A DNA stretch of 64,000 nucleotides from Coriobacteriia bacterium (GCA_018368455.1 JAGZEG010000010.1:1-64000); one strand, 5' to 3'; positions 8,181 through 17,305 are shown, numbered from the stretch's first letter. The notes: generated from the letters alone by a model not told the origin. A program made the numbers and translations.

Positions 8181-9158
8181 ATGAGGGAGCTCGTGGACGA
8201 GGATGGCACGCGGCTGTACACCATCGGCCAGATGGCGCAGCTCAACCGCGTGAGCGAGAAGGCGCTGCGGCTCTACCAGAGCAAGGGTATCCTCGAGCCG
8301 GCCAAGACGGACCCGCAGACGGGCTACCGCTATTACACCCTGGCCCAGTGCGCTACGCTCGACATGATCCAGCAGCTCAGCATCCTGGGATTCTCCCTCA
8401 ACCAGATAGCAAAAACGCTGGCGGACAGGGACGTCGTCTCTTTGCGCGACCAGGTGAGGGAGCACGCCGAGCAAATAGAGGATCGCATGGGTGAGCTCAA
8501 GATGGCGCACCAGGTAAGCGGGGACATCCTGCGCTCATGCGAGACCTATCTCAACAAGCCCCCGTTTGGCGCCATCTCTCTCGAGGCCATTCCCGAACGC
8601 CACATTCTCGAGTTCGAGCTCGCATGCAGCGAGGCCTCTCCCGAGAACAGGGGCATCGATGCCATCCAGAAGTGGGAGCTCGACCTGCGGCACGTGCGCC
8701 AGCAGATCTGCGATCAGGGATGGCCCGTCTCGCTGTTTCGAAACGTGGGCTGCGTCATATCCCAAAGCGACCTCGCCGCACGCCGCATTCGATACAGCAG
8801 GGCATTCGTGTTCGTCACGCCTGCCTTCGGCGAAGACATTTACGCTCGGTCGAGAAGCATCCCCGCCGGCTGCTACCTCGTCAAATACAACGACGGCATC
8901 TTCACGGACGACGGGCGCGAGCGAGAAAACGTCGATCTCCTCAAGATGTTTGACGAGTGCGACCGCCGGGGCATGGAACCCGCCGGGGACTACATCGGCG
9001 AGGTCATTGCCGACGGGCCGGCGTTTCTGTTCGAGGGGCGCGAGATGTTCTATCGCATGTGCCTGCCCGTCCGCTTCAAGGGGCAGTCAGGCTGGCGGCC
9101 CGTCTCCCAGCACGACGCCATGAGCTGCTGGAGGGAGACGGGCCGCCTCTCACACTAG
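8181..9158 (+). CDS. MerR-family regulator with C-terminal effector domain
   Basis: This 325-residue protein starts with a MerR winged helix (LYTIGQMAQLNRVSEKALR, then TGYRYYTLAQ) and a linker helix (about residues 80-120). A GyrI-like multidrug-binding domain fills the C-terminal half. Such proteins activate or repress transcription on binding small molecules. The ATG at 8181 has GGGGGAG eight bases upstream. Its stop overlaps the end of the convergent gene at 9155 by four bases. Confidence 0.85.
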   Translation: MRELVDEDGTRLYTIGQMAQLNRVSEKALRLYQSKGILEPAKTDPQTGYRYYTLAQCATLDMIQQLSILGFSLNQIAKTLADRDVVSLRDQVREHAEQIEDRMGELKMAHQVSGDILRSCETYLNKPPFGAISLEAIPERHILEFELACSEASPENRGIDAIQKWELDLRHVRQQICDQGWPVSLFRNVGCVISQSDLAARRIRYSRAFVFVTPAFGEDIYARSRSIPAGCYLVKYNDGIFTDDGRERENVDLLKMFDECDRRGMEPAGDYIGEVIADGPAFLFEGREMFYRMCLPVRFKGQSGWRPVSQHDAMSCWRETGRLSH

Positions 9159-10051
9159 AGCGACTGCCCGTTCAGCACGCCGACATTCGGCAGGTTCGTA
9201 CGCGAGTCGCCGGCTTCCGGCGTCCCGGGGATCGGCGGGATGTTCGCCTCGTCTTCGCAGCTCACGCGGATCTCGACCACGTCGCGCGTGAAGTAGCGCG
9301 CAGACGTCGACCCGAGCCACAGCTGGTTCGTGCCGCCCATGCTGTTCTCGAGCGGCTCGCCGTTCACCTGGTAGACGATCATGCTGGCACGCTGGCGCAC
9401 GTACGAGAGAGGAAGACTCACCTCATAGCCGTCCGACGAGACGAACGTGATGGCGTTTGCCTCCTCCTGCAGGCCCGCGAGGTCGAGAATGGACGCGATG
9501 GAGATGCCCGTGCACTGCGCGTTCGCCGTCGCGCGGCCGTCGGCGGGGTTGCCCGCGCACGTGCAGCCGAGAACCTGTGTCTGTGCGCCGTCCTTGGCAA
9601 GCTCGCCAACCGTCGCGGTAAACGCGGTGTTCACGCCGTCGCCGTCCACCGTGATCTGCCAGTCGGCCGCATCGGCAGCTGGGGTTTCCGCAGAGGTTGC
9701 CGAGGCCTCCCCGCCGGAGCACAGCACGGTGTCGACGCCCTTGCCCAGCGATGTTGCGATATCGCTTGTCGGGGTGACGACGCCCTGGCTAAACGAGAAC
9801 GACCCGATGACCTGTGGCGACTCAACGCGCTCGCCCGTGAGGCTGGTGGCCTCGTGCGACGAGACGACGACCGTGGCGGGCTGATCGACCAGAGTATCCA
9901 CACCAGCCGCAAGCGCCTGCGCAGGCTGAGCGAGAGCCAGACCGGCCGCGGCGCTCACAAGCCCCGCACCGCCGATGACACCCAACGTCGACATCTTACG
10001 CGCCGCCTGAAGTGCAGACTCGCGCACGATACCCTCCTTTACCTGCGTCAT
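9155..10051 (-). CDS. small exported molybdopterin-domain protein
   Basis: This 298-residue protein has an N-terminal signal or anchor segment (TLGVIGGAGLVSAAAGLALA) and the shared GSFSFSQ motif. Near residues 163-168 it has CTCAGN, probably the Mo-ligand region of the sulfite oxidase fold. It then runs through WITVDG-like strands to a C-terminal end containing LPNVGVLNGQSL. It lacks both hemes and the Ig-like dimerisation domain. The ATG at 10051 has GGGGGAG eight bases upstream; the stop of the triheme gene lies five bases before it, so translation is likely coupled. The substrate is unknown. Confidence 0.78.
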   Translation of the reverse strand: MTQVKEGIVRESALQAARKMSTLGVIGGAGLVSAAAGLALAQPAQALAAGVDTLVDQPATVVVSSHEATSLTGERVESPQVIGSFSFSQGVVTPTSDIATSLGKGVDTVLCSGGEASATSAETPAADAADWQITVDGDGVNTAFTATVGELAKDGAQTQVLGCTCAGNPADGRATANAQCTGISIASILDLAGLQEEANAITFVSSDGYEVSLPLSYVRQRASMIVYQVNGEPLENSMGGTNQLWLGSTSARYFTRDVVEIRVSCEDEANIPPIPGTPEAGDSRTNLPNVGVLNGQSL

Positions 10052-10056
10052 CGCGA

Positions 10057-11952
10057 TCACTCCCCCTCCGTCTTAGCCGCGTCTCCCGCAGCGGACCCAT
10101 CGCCCGTGCCGCCCGTTGTAGCGTCGGCCGCGCCAGTCCACAGTGCAAAGTTCGGCGTCGATGTACCGTCACTCAGGTTTGCCGCATAGCCCTGGGGATC
10201 ATCGAGGATCTCGAGCGGGCCGCCCTCGTTCGTGCCGATGTTGCCGGGGATGACAGCTTGGTTGTCGGCCAGCCCGTCAACCGTGCCCTCGGCGTCGCGC
10301 ACCTGCTGGGCAAACGCGTCAAGGTCGCTCTTGGCGTTCACCATAACCTCGACGGGCTCCGGCGTCACGGCGCCATCGGCCGTGCGAGCGCGAACCTGCA
10401 GCACGTAGGCCGTGTCGACGCCCTCAGGCGGCGTCCACGTGTACTGCCAGCTCACCCACTGGCTGACGCTCGCGTCGACCGTGTCCCACGACGACCACGT
10501 CTCACCGCCGTCCATCGAGAACTCGAGGGCCGTGATGGGCTGATCCCACGCCGAGGCATAGCCCTTGAACGTGTAGGGCTCGCCCGCCTGCACGCACAGA
10601 CCCTCGGGCGTTCCCCAGAGGCCGACGTTGGGCTTGTTGTAGTAGCCCTCGCCGTCCTCGGTCGTCCAGCCGAGGTACTCCCACACGCCCTCATCCGAAT
10701 CGTCGACGAAGGTGATGTCGGAGAGCTCCTTTGCATTGATGGGGGCGCCGGTGCCACCCACCCACAGCATGCAGGGGAAGCCCTCGTCCCACTCGAGCGG
10801 CTCCCCATCTATCTCGTAGACGAGCAGCGCGTCCTTGCCCTCGAGGTTTTCGACAAGCATGGAGTTGGCGTTGCCGTCGGAAGATGAGGCGTACATGCCG
10901 TAGGCCGCATCAGTAAGGCCGCCAGCCTGCTCGATAAGCCACGACAGCGGGATGCCTGTCACGACGCAGTTGCCGATGTAGGGGCCGTTTGTCGGGTTGA
11001 GCGTGCAGTGCATCGTCACGGCCTTCGTCACGGACGGCGCGTTGGCGATCAGGTCGGCCAGCGTGTACGTGACCTCTTTGTTTACCTCGCCCGACATCGT
11101 GATCGTCCAGGTGTCGTAGATGGACGTGTCGCGCTCGTCGCCATTGGCCTGGCGCTCGTTGCGCAGGTAGTCGCTGCCGCGGTAGTACCAGCTGTAGTTG
11201 AACAGGTCCTCAGCAGGCACGACGTCCGTCTGGTTCCACGAAAAGTCGCCGTCGAGCTCAGAGACGTTCGTGATGCCACGCATGAGGGAGTGCTTCGAGA
11301 CGTCCCACAGCGTGAAGCCCTCGCCGTCTTCCGTGACGTTATGGCAGCTCATGCAGTTGGCGTCCGCGACATCCTGGTGAATGCCGTGGATGAGCGTGCC
11401 AAAGTCGTAGAAGCTGGTCTGGTAGCCCTCGCCGACGGTGTGGCAGTCGATGCACATCTGAACGGTGACGTCGATGCCCATGCCGTTCGTCAGGTCGGTG
11501 TGCCCATAGCCTCCGCTGTTGAGCAGGGCACCCAGGTCATCGTGGCACGCGTTGCACCCGCGCTCGTCCGCCTTGAGATATGCGTCGTTGAACAGCACGT
11601 TGCTGGCGGGATGTGAGTAGGCGCCCTCGGCCGAGTAGTTAGCCGAGATATCCTCGCTTGGCGTGCGCTGCACGAACCGCCCGTCGGCAAGCTCGGTCAC
11701 GATGGGGCCGTCCGGACTGTAGGCCTTGTTCTTGAGGGCGATGCCCGAGGCAGCCGTCGGGTTGTTCAGATAGGTGTACGTCGTTCCGTCGTCGGAAGTC
11801 CACGTCTCCTGAGCGGTCGATGCGGTCGTGTCCGTTTGGTTGGATGCCGTGGCCTCCTCAGCGATGCCCGAACCGGCAAACGCGAGGGCCCCTATCAGGA
11901 AGCACCCCGCACACGCTGCAGAGATGACGTGAAGGCGCCGCGCATGCTCCAT
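10057..11952 (-). CDS. exported triheme cytochrome c / sulfite-oxidase-like molybdopterin oxidoreductase
   Basis: This 631-residue protein has a signal peptide (about residues 1-31). Its three heme motifs are CNACH near 133, CIDCH near 167 and CMSCH near 200, almost the same positions as in 477-2096. A molybdopterin-binding domain starts near 280, with the likely Mo-ligand Cys 316 in MHCTLNPTNG. An Ig-like dimerisation domain (LEFSMDGGETWSSW) follows near 470-540. An acidic, alanine- and glycine-rich tail of about 70 residues is unique to this copy. The ATG at 11952 follows GGGGAGGGGA. The small molybdopterin-domain gene is immediately downstream. Confidence 0.85.
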   Translation of the reverse strand: MEHARRLHVISAACAGCFLIGALAFAGSGIAEEATASNQTDTTASTAQETWTSDDGTTYTYLNNPTAASGIALKNKAYSPDGPIVTELADGRFVQRTPSEDISANYSAEGAYSHPASNVLFNDAYLKADERGCNACHDDLGALLNSGGYGHTDLTNGMGIDVTVQMCIDCHTVGEGYQTSFYDFGTLIHGIHQDVADANCMSCHNVTEDGEGFTLWDVSKHSLMRGITNVSELDGDFSWNQTDVVPAEDLFNYSWYYRGSDYLRNERQANGDERDTSIYDTWTITMSGEVNKEVTYTLADLIANAPSVTKAVTMHCTLNPTNGPYIGNCVVTGIPLSWLIEQAGGLTDAAYGMYASSSDGNANSMLVENLEGKDALLVYEIDGEPLEWDEGFPCMLWVGGTGAPINAKELSDITFVDDSDEGVWEYLGWTTEDGEGYYNKPNVGLWGTPEGLCVQAGEPYTFKGYASAWDQPITALEFSMDGGETWSSWDTVDASVSQWVSWQYTWTPPEGVDTAYVLQVRARTADGAVTPEPVEVMVNAKSDLDAFAQQVRDAEGTVDGLADNQAVIPGNIGTNEGGPLEILDDPQGYAANLSDGTSTPNFALWTGAADATTGGTGDGSAAGDAAKTEGE

Positions 11953-12069
11953 AGCCAATCCCCTCCCCTTCCCATGCGTAATCCCCTGCGCGCCCAAGCG
12001 CGGACGGGGCAATCTGTACGCATTTCATTTTCAGAGGGTCGGGAGCTACCCACAATCCCGAAACAAACA

Positions 12070-12106
12070 AGCCCCTGGGGGTTCGCAGACATCCCCAGGG
12101 GCAAGG
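12070..12106 (-). terminator. terminator downstream of purE
   Basis: GCCCCTGGGG pairs with CCCCAGGGGC. On the minus strand TTGTTTGTTTC follows, suiting termination of purE; the plus strand has the shorter tail AAGGTTTT. Confidence 0.7.
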
Positions 12107-12144
12107 TTTTGCTCGTATCGTGGCGTCTTCAGCGCGCGATTAGC

Positions 12145-12612
12145 CTATTCCGCCTCGGCCATCTGCCGCTTGAGGGCAACGATCTTCTCGCGGTACTCGG
12201 GCAGGCTCGTGCCCAGGATCTGGCACGCGAGGATGGCGGCGTTCTTGGCGCCGTTGATGGCGACGGTCGCCACGGGCACGCCGCTGGGCATCTGCACCAT
12301 CGAGAGCAGCGAGTCCAGACCACCCAGGTCGCTCGTCTTCATCGGCACAGCGATGACGGGCAGCGGGGTGAACGCCGCGACGACGCCACCAAGGTGTGCC
12401 GCCTTGCCAGCCGCCGCGATGATGACCTTTATCCCGCGATCCGCCGCCGACTCGGCCCACTCGTGCACGACGGCAGGCTTGCGGTGAGCGCTGGCGATGA
12501 CGAGCTCATAGGGAACACCGAGCTCCTCGAGCTCCTTCGTGCAGCCTTCCATCGTAGGGAGGTCGCTCTTCGAGCCCATGATGATGCCGACGACCGGCGT
12601 GTTTTCAGCCAT
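12145..12612 (-). CDS. purE: N5-carboxyaminoimidazole ribonucleotide mutase
   Basis: This 155-residue PurE acts in de novo purine synthesis, converting N5-CAIR to CAIR in the cytoplasm. The class I motif GIIMGSKSDLPTM and the ASAHRKP loop are intact, followed by AAGKAAHLGGVVAA and the catalytic-site strand PVIAVP. The ATG at 12612 is preceded by AGAGGTG. It is not clustered with other pur genes, but purD, purA and purB are elsewhere in the window. Confidence 0.95.
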   Translation of the reverse strand: MAENTPVVGIIMGSKSDLPTMEGCTKELEELGVPYELVIASAHRKPAVVHEWAESAADRGIKVIIAAAGKAAHLGGVVAAFTPLPVIAVPMKTSDLGGLDSLLSMVQMPSGVPVATVAINGAKNAAILACQILGTSLPEYREKIVALKRQMAEAE

Positions 12613-12778
12613 GCTGGGACACCTCTCTGACAGGCCGCGCAGCCATCCGACCAGCGCGACACCCGTGCTTTCTGGCAACTCCCACCATGGTATCGCGCCG
12701 TCTGGCCCGCTCGAGCGCCCCTCGCCGAGCCCAGCGATTCAGCGCAACGATCACACTCGCAGGACCGCAGGATGCGCC

Positions 12779-13639
12779 TTACTTCCCCCAGGAGATGAAC
12801 GCCCAGCGCACCTCGCGCTCGGCATCGGCCTCGAACGTACGGTAGTCGGAAGCCGCCGGGTTGTCGCGATAGTGCTCGTCGAGGAACCGGTGCAGCAGCC
12901 CCTGCTCCGTAGGGTTGAGGTCGTCACCCAGCATGGCGGAGAGCTTCTCGAACGCCTCGTCATGGCTGGCAAAGCCGGGCAGGCTGTGCGTGATGACGTA
13001 GGAGACCTCGGGATATACGCCGTGCGCGAGCAGGACGTTGATGACAAACACGTGGTCGCTCACGACGTTGCGAGCGCGGCCCACGGCTTCATAGGCGCGC
13101 TCGTCCTTCATCGGGGAGCGCCCTGACGCCACCGTGGCACACACGCGGCGCCGGGCCGTCTCGTCGAGCTTCGTCATCGCGGACGTGAGATGGTATGTCG
13201 CCATGGAGCGGGAGCTGATGGCCACGTCGACGGACTCGGGCAAGATCCCCGCGGCGCGCCAGTCATCATCCCAGGCCAGGTGGTGCGCCTCGATGCGGTC
13301 GGCCACTCCGGCCTCACGCGCACGGCAGTCGAGCGCTTCGAGCATCTTCGTGGAGAAGTCGGCGCACACGACGCGGCAACCCATCTGTGCAAGCGGTACT
13401 GCGAGCAGGCCCACGCCGCACCCCATGTCGAGCACGGTCTCCCCCGGCTGGATGCCCGAGCGCTCGATAAACGTGCGCTCATACTCGCCGCTGCTGCTGT
13501 GGCTACCGTAGCTGGCGGCTCGCTTGTCCCAGTGCTCGACGTTGCCGGGCTTCGTGCGAGCGTCCTGGTAAGCATGCCAGGCTGCTTCCCAGTCAACGCC
13601 GCCGACGCCGACGCTGATTCCCCTGCTCAGGTTGTCCAT
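12779..13639 (-). CDS. SAM-dependent class I methyltransferase
   Basis: This 286-residue protein has the Rossmann motif I VLDMGCGVGLLAVPLAQMG near residues 70-90, the acidic end of strand 2 (VVCADFS), and a later motif (VDVAISSRSMATYHL) of class I methyltransferases. An N-terminal stretch HWDKRAASYG resembles small-molecule methyltransferases. The substrate cannot be inferred. The ATG at 13639 follows GGAGGGACG. It lies downstream of the AraC regulator on the same strand and could belong to its regulon. Confidence 0.82.
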   Translation of the reverse strand: MDNLSRGISVGVGGVDWEAAWHAYQDARTKPGNVEHWDKRAASYGSHSSSGEYERTFIERSGIQPGETVLDMGCGVGLLAVPLAQMGCRVVCADFSTKMLEALDCRAREAGVADRIEAHHLAWDDDWRAAGILPESVDVAISSRSMATYHLTSAMTKLDETARRRVCATVASGRSPMKDERAYEAVGRARNVVSDHVFVINVLLAHGVYPEVSYVITHSLPGFASHDEAFEKLSAMLGDDLNPTEQGLLHRFLDEHYRDNPAASDYRTFEADAEREVRWAFISWGK

Positions 13640-13762
13640 GCTGACGTCCCTCCGCGCTCGCTGCGAGCGCCCCGATTCCTCGGCATCGCGCCATTCCCGG
13701 CCTGCCATCTTATCAGGCACGCCCGGTCGCGTCACATGCCAAGATCAGGCTGCGAGAGAGGC

Positions 13763-14491
13763 TTAGCGTTCCAGCTCGTTACCCAGAACATCGAGATCCA
13801 CGCCCTCGGGAAGATCGCCCACACGAGGCGCATCGGCATCGCGCGCGCCCAGCGTCGCGCTACCCTGTCGCGTGGCCACGGCAGACGCCAACGCCACCCC
13901 GCCGCGAATTCGGCCCTGGCCGTCGCGCGCGCTCACGCGGACCCTGGGAAGGGGCGTGCCATCGATACCCGTGATGACTGGCGTCGAGAGGGCAACGGGG
14001 ACGGAGCGCACATTGAGATCAGCGTCGTCAGACTCCTGCCCACGGGAAGAAGGCTCCTGCTCAAAAGCGTCCTCGACAAGGCTGGCCTCGGCCGTGCCCT
14101 GCTTGTCTGCAGCCGCGAGCTCCTTGTCGCGCTGCGCCATGTAGACGCGCGGCGTCATGCCGAACGTCTCTTTGAACACGCGGTAGAAGTTGCTGGGATT
14201 CTCGTACCCACACAGACGTGCCACCTGGGCCACCGGGATCTCTCGCGCGTCGAGCAGTGTCAGAGCTCGCTCCATGCGAATCTCTCGCAACGTCTCGCCA
14301 AACGACTTGCCCGTCTCGCGCTTGATGAGGCCGGACACCGTGTTGGGGTGGAAGTTGAAGTGAGCGGCCACGCTTGCCAGCGTCGCGTCAGAGCAGTGCT
14401 GGGACATGAACGCGAGAACCTGCTCGAGTCGCTCTGAGGCGTTCTCGGGAACGGTCACGCGAACCATACTCACCAGATAAACGTCCTTCAC
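13763..14491 (-). CDS. AraC-family regulator with unusual C-terminal extension
   Basis: The first 125 residues form an AraC-type DNA-binding domain (VAAHFNFHPNTVSGLIKRE, then CGYENPSNFYRVFKETFGMTP), paralogous to 7626-8033. About 115 more residues follow with no recognised domain: an acidic linker and a segment with SARDGQGRIRGGVALASAVA. AraC proteins usually place the sensor N-terminally, so this layout is uncommon. The GTG at 14491 has GGAG eight bases upstream; an ATG at 14467 is the alternative. It begins seven bases after the Ig-like gene at 14498, suggesting one operon. Confidence 0.8.
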   Translation of the reverse strand: MKDVYLVSMVRVTVPENASERLEQVLAFMSQHCSDATLASVAAHFNFHPNTVSGLIKRETGKSFGETLREIRMERALTLLDAREIPVAQVARLCGYENPSNFYRVFKETFGMTPRVYMAQRDKELAAADKQGTAEASLVEDAFEQEPSSRGQESDDADLNVRSVPVALSTPVITGIDGTPLPRVRVSARDGQGRIRGGVALASAVATRQGSATLGARDADAPRVGDLPEGVDLDVLGNELER

Positions 14492-14497
14492 CGCGAC

Positions 14498-14776
14498 TCA
14501 CTCCACCCAGAAATCGATATACGCCGGAATGGGGCTCTCGACGCCGTCTTCGTTGACGGAGCGGATGAGCAGCTGGTATGCGCCGGGAAGCTCGGGTGTG
14601 TACTCGAAGCGCCAGTAGAGGTTGGCGTCGGCTACGGTGCCGGGCGTCTCGTACGTCGTCCACGTCTCGCCGTCGTCGAGCGAAAACTGCACCGCTCGGA
14701 CGCGTCGGTCATAGTCGTTGGCATACCCTTCGAACACCAGGGGGCGACCAACCTCGCCATGCACGCCACCTACCAT
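14498..14776 (-). CDS. free-standing Ig-like Mo-co dimerisation domain protein
   Basis: All 92 residues resemble the C-terminal domain of sulfite-oxidase-like enzymes: GRPLVFEGYANDYDRRVRAV, then VQFSLDDGETWTTYE and a final YRFEYTP-type strand. There is no signal peptide and no molybdopterin-binding domain. It resembles 19603-19884 closely in size and motif order. It lies between the reduced small molybdopterin-domain gene (15082) and the AraC gene (13763), all on one strand. It may be a separate subunit or a relic of a larger gene. Confidence 0.65.
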   Translation of the reverse strand: MVGGVHGEVGRPLVFEGYANDYDRRVRAVQFSLDDGETWTTYETPGTVADANLYWRFEYTPELPGAYQLLIRSVNEDGVESPIPAYIDFWVE

Positions 14777-15081
14777 GGGAGATAATCCGCCCCCGTTCGC
14801 TCACTCGCTCCTCATCATTGCGCCTCTGCGGAAAACCGACCTACCGCGCAGCGCGCTTCATCCCTTTGAGCCATCATACCCGCCAACAACCATGTGTGGA
14901 ACAGGTAGTGAGAAAGCGCTCTGAGGTAATTATAGACTGATGATAAGACGGCGCAAAGAAGAACAACGGATACCAGTTCATACCAACGGCGCAGATAACT
15001 GACGCATAGAAAACTTACCCCTGCAGAACACGTGACAGAGGGGATTCGGGCATGTGAGGATGTTCGAAATACGGATGCGCT
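14777..15081. other. gap within the reduced molybdoprotein locus
   Basis: About 305 bases lie between two genes that look like parts of one enzyme. No heme motif, good coding frame or terminator was seen. The stretch around 14920-15010 is more AT-rich than its surroundings and probably holds a promoter for the Ig-like gene. Confidence 0.35.
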
Positions 15082-15735
15082 CTACGCGATCGCGCCCTGC
15101 TGCGCCCCCTTGAGAATGCCGTTGAGCACGCCGATGTTGGGATTGATTGCGAATGCCCCGCCGGCAAGCGGGACAGCGGGTGAACCAGGCACCTTGGCGG
15201 CGGGCACGCGCTCGACGCCGATGCGAACGACATCGCGCACGGCATAGTGGGACGGAGCGCCCTCGATCCACAGCTGGTTGGCGCAGCCCTCGCTCTCCTT
15301 GACAGGCACGCCACCGATGCGCGAGGCCACGACACTCGCACGGCCGAGCACGTATTCGAGGGGAAGACGCACAACAAAGCCGTCGGCCGACGTGAACGAG
15401 ACGACGTTGGCGCCCTCCCACACCTCGGCACGCTTGAGCAGGTCGGCGACGGAGGCCCCTTCGACGCCAGCACGCGCTATGACAGGCCCGACGGCAGAGC
15501 AGCAGGGATCCCCCAAGCGAACGGTAAACGCGCGAGAGACGGCGCCGCTTATCGCAAGATCGCCGTCCTGGGTGGCAGAGACACACGCAACCTCTGACTT
15601 TGAGGAACCGCCTGCCGCAGAAAACGAGAAGGAACCCTGAACGTTGTGCACCTTCACGCGAGCCGGCCCACCCGGCACCGTCGCCCTGAAGTCTGACGCA
15701 TTACCTTGCGCACCCGAGCTGCACTGCACGAACAT
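15082..15735 (-). CDS. signal-less small molybdopterin-domain paralogue
   Basis: This 217-residue protein shares VQGSFSFS, the strand ending PLEYVLGRASVV, the CANQLWIEG segment and the C-terminal NPNIGVLNG with the proteins at 9155 and 19897. It lacks any signal peptide, and the expected CTCAGN-like motif is replaced by DPCCSAVGP, so Mo binding may be changed. The ATG at 15735 follows GAGGGGGAGCC. It could be a cytoplasmic, divergent or decaying copy. No triheme gene accompanies it. Confidence 0.65.
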   Translation of the reverse strand: MFVQCSSGAQGNASDFRATVPGGPARVKVHNVQGSFSFSAAGGSSKSEVACVSATQDGDLAISGAVSRAFTVRLGDPCCSAVGPVIARAGVEGASVADLLKRAEVWEGANVVSFTSADGFVVRLPLEYVLGRASVVASRIGGVPVKESEGCANQLWIEGAPSHYAVRDVVRIGVERVPAAKVPGSPAVPLAGGAFAINPNIGVLNGILKGAQQGAIA

Positions 15736-15831
15736 GGCTCCCCCTCGCAAACGCCCTCGACGTTCGAATGCGTGCAAGCATACATCGTGGCGCCTGTTTG
15801 CGCGACCCTAAGGTACCTTCGCATATACGCA

Positions 15832-15930
15832 GGTAGAGGGCATCGCCAGGGTGAGTGGGATGACAGATCGTGCTAGCGGGGCTCGGCTGCAAAGAAAGCA
15901 TGTGGCTTCCCCGCAGCCGAGCGTTTTTTG
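15832..15930 (+). ncRNA. possible plus-strand small RNA ending at an orphan terminator
   Basis: A terminator-like hairpin with a plus-strand T-run (15881-15929) has no plus-strand gene before it. A weak promoter (TTGCGC, 18 bases, CATATA ending near 15830) would give a transcript of about 100 bases. The region has no evident coding capacity. The evidence is only the signal layout. Confidence 0.3.
15881..15929 (+). terminator. hairpin with T-run on the plus strand
   Basis: GCTCGGCTGC (15881-15890) pairs perfectly with GCAGCCGAGC (15913-15922), followed by GTTTTTT. The minus strand, where the adjacent radical SAM gene ends, has no T-run after the stem. Confidence 0.6.
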
Positions 15931-15931
15931 C

Positions 15932-17305
15932 CTAGTGTACGGGCGGCATGCCCGTCGGCGCACCGTTCACTGCGTCGGCGCTCGCCTTCTTGCCGGCCTC
16001 GCAGGCATCGAACACGAGCGCGTGCTCATCGCCAGGAAGAGCCGCGCGGGCCTGATCGCGCAGAGAGTTCACGCCGATGAAGAACTGACGCATCATGACG
16101 ACCATGAGGTAGCGGCCCTTGGGAGACAGCGTCAGCATCTCGTCGTCATCGCGGTCGAATGCGTCGTTCAGCTTCATGAACATGTACTCGACCGGTAGGC
16201 CCGCGGCAACGGAGCAGCCAAAGCGCTCCTTCCAGGCCTTCTTGTCGATAGACAGACCGAACAGGTCCATCATGAACCGGTAGCGCATCTCGTCGCGCTT
16301 GGGGAATACCGTGCGCGCCATGACGCTCATGTGGCCCTCAGAGATGCGCTTGGAGTAGTCGCGCAGGCTGAACGTGTTGATGTAGAGCGTGCCGTTGAGG
16401 TACGAGATGCCGCCGGATCCGACAGCCGGGTACTGCTCGTAGTTCACGACGTACTCGTCGATCATCTGCCCCTCCTCGCGCGAGAAGGTGTAGCAGCTGC
16501 TCGGACGGAACTCGGGGTTCTTGCCGCCGCAGAAGCCGTCGTAAATCTGGTGGTAGAACTCGGCCTCGTGCTTGTAGTCGACGTGTCCCACCGTCTTCTC
16601 GATGGAAGCGCGGCTGGCCGGCGACACCATGAGCGGGTAGAACGTCGTCTGGTTAGCGCCCGACTTCTTCACGCACGCGATGTCGTGCTCGATCATCTCA
16701 GGCGTCTGGCCAGGGAAGTTGAAGATCATGTCCACGTTGAGCGACTTGAACAGCTTGGCCTCGGCCACGGCCTGGATGCGCTCGAGAATCTCCTCGGCGC
16801 TGCCGTACTTGTCGTAGCGCACCATGCGCTTGAGCAGGCCGTTGTCGAAGCTCTGCACGCCGACAGACAGGCGCTGCACGAGGCTGCTGAGCTGCTCGAG
16901 GTAGCCGGGCACGAGGTGGTTGGGGTTCGTCTCGCTCGAGACGTCCTTGATCGTAGGGAAAAGATCGCGCGCCAGGCCGATCGTCTTGGCGAGCTCGTCC
17001 ATGAGTACGGTCGGGGTACCGCCGCCGACGTACACCTCGTGGAAGGTATAGCCCTTGTCCGCGAGCATCCGCATCTCCTCGCGCATGGCCTCGAAGTACG
17101 GCAACGCGCGCTCACTGGAGAACGGGAAGCGGTTGAAGCTGCAGTAGGGGCAGAGCACCTCGCAGAACGGAACATGCATGTAGAGCATGTACTTGCGGCC
17201 GGGCTCAGGGCCGGGCAACTCAGTGAGACCTTCCTCGGGGCGCAGATGGAAGTACTTGTTGCCCAGGATCTCGACCGTTTTGGAAAGCAGCTTCTCTGAG
17301 AGCAT
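15932..17305 (-). CDS. HemN/HutW-like radical SAM protein
   Basis: This 457-residue protein carries the radical SAM cluster motif CEVLCPYCSF near residue 48, the VYVGGGTPT strand and the SSETNPNHL segment of the coproporphyrinogen III oxidase-like family. That family includes HemN, HemW and the heme-utilisation proteins HutW/ChuW. C-terminal YMLYMHVPF and FGLSIDKKAW segments fit HutW-like members. Handling heme would suit the cytochrome genes nearby, but true coproporphyrinogen oxidase activity is not proven. The ATG at 17305 has GGAGG eight bases upstream. Confidence 0.85.
   Translation of the reverse strand: MLSEKLLSKTVEILGNKYFHLRPEEGLTELPGPEPGRKYMLYMHVPFCEVLCPYCSFNRFPFSSERALPYFEAMREEMRMLADKGYTFHEVYVGGGTPTVLMDELAKTIGLARDLFPTIKDVSSETNPNHLVPGYLEQLSSLVQRLSVGVQSFDNGLLKRMVRYDKYGSAEEILERIQAVAEAKLFKSLNVDMIFNFPGQTPEMIEHDIACVKKSGANQTTFYPLMVSPASRASIEKTVGHVDYKHEAEFYHQIYDGFCGGKNPEFRPSSCYTFSREEGQMIDEYVVNYEQYPAVGSGGISYLNGTLYINTFSLRDYSKRISEGHMSVMARTVFPKRDEMRYRFMMDLFGLSIDKKAWKERFGCSVAAGLPVEYMFMKLNDAFDRDDDEMLTLSPKGRYLMVVMMRQFFIGVNSLRDQARAALPGDEHALVFDACEAGKKASADAVNGAPTGMPPVH

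Noticed and set aside
8034..8510. Upstream extension of the short AraC gene
   Set aside because: The extra residues are antisense to the MerR gene and lack similarity. A good ribosome-binding site precedes the ATG at 8033.
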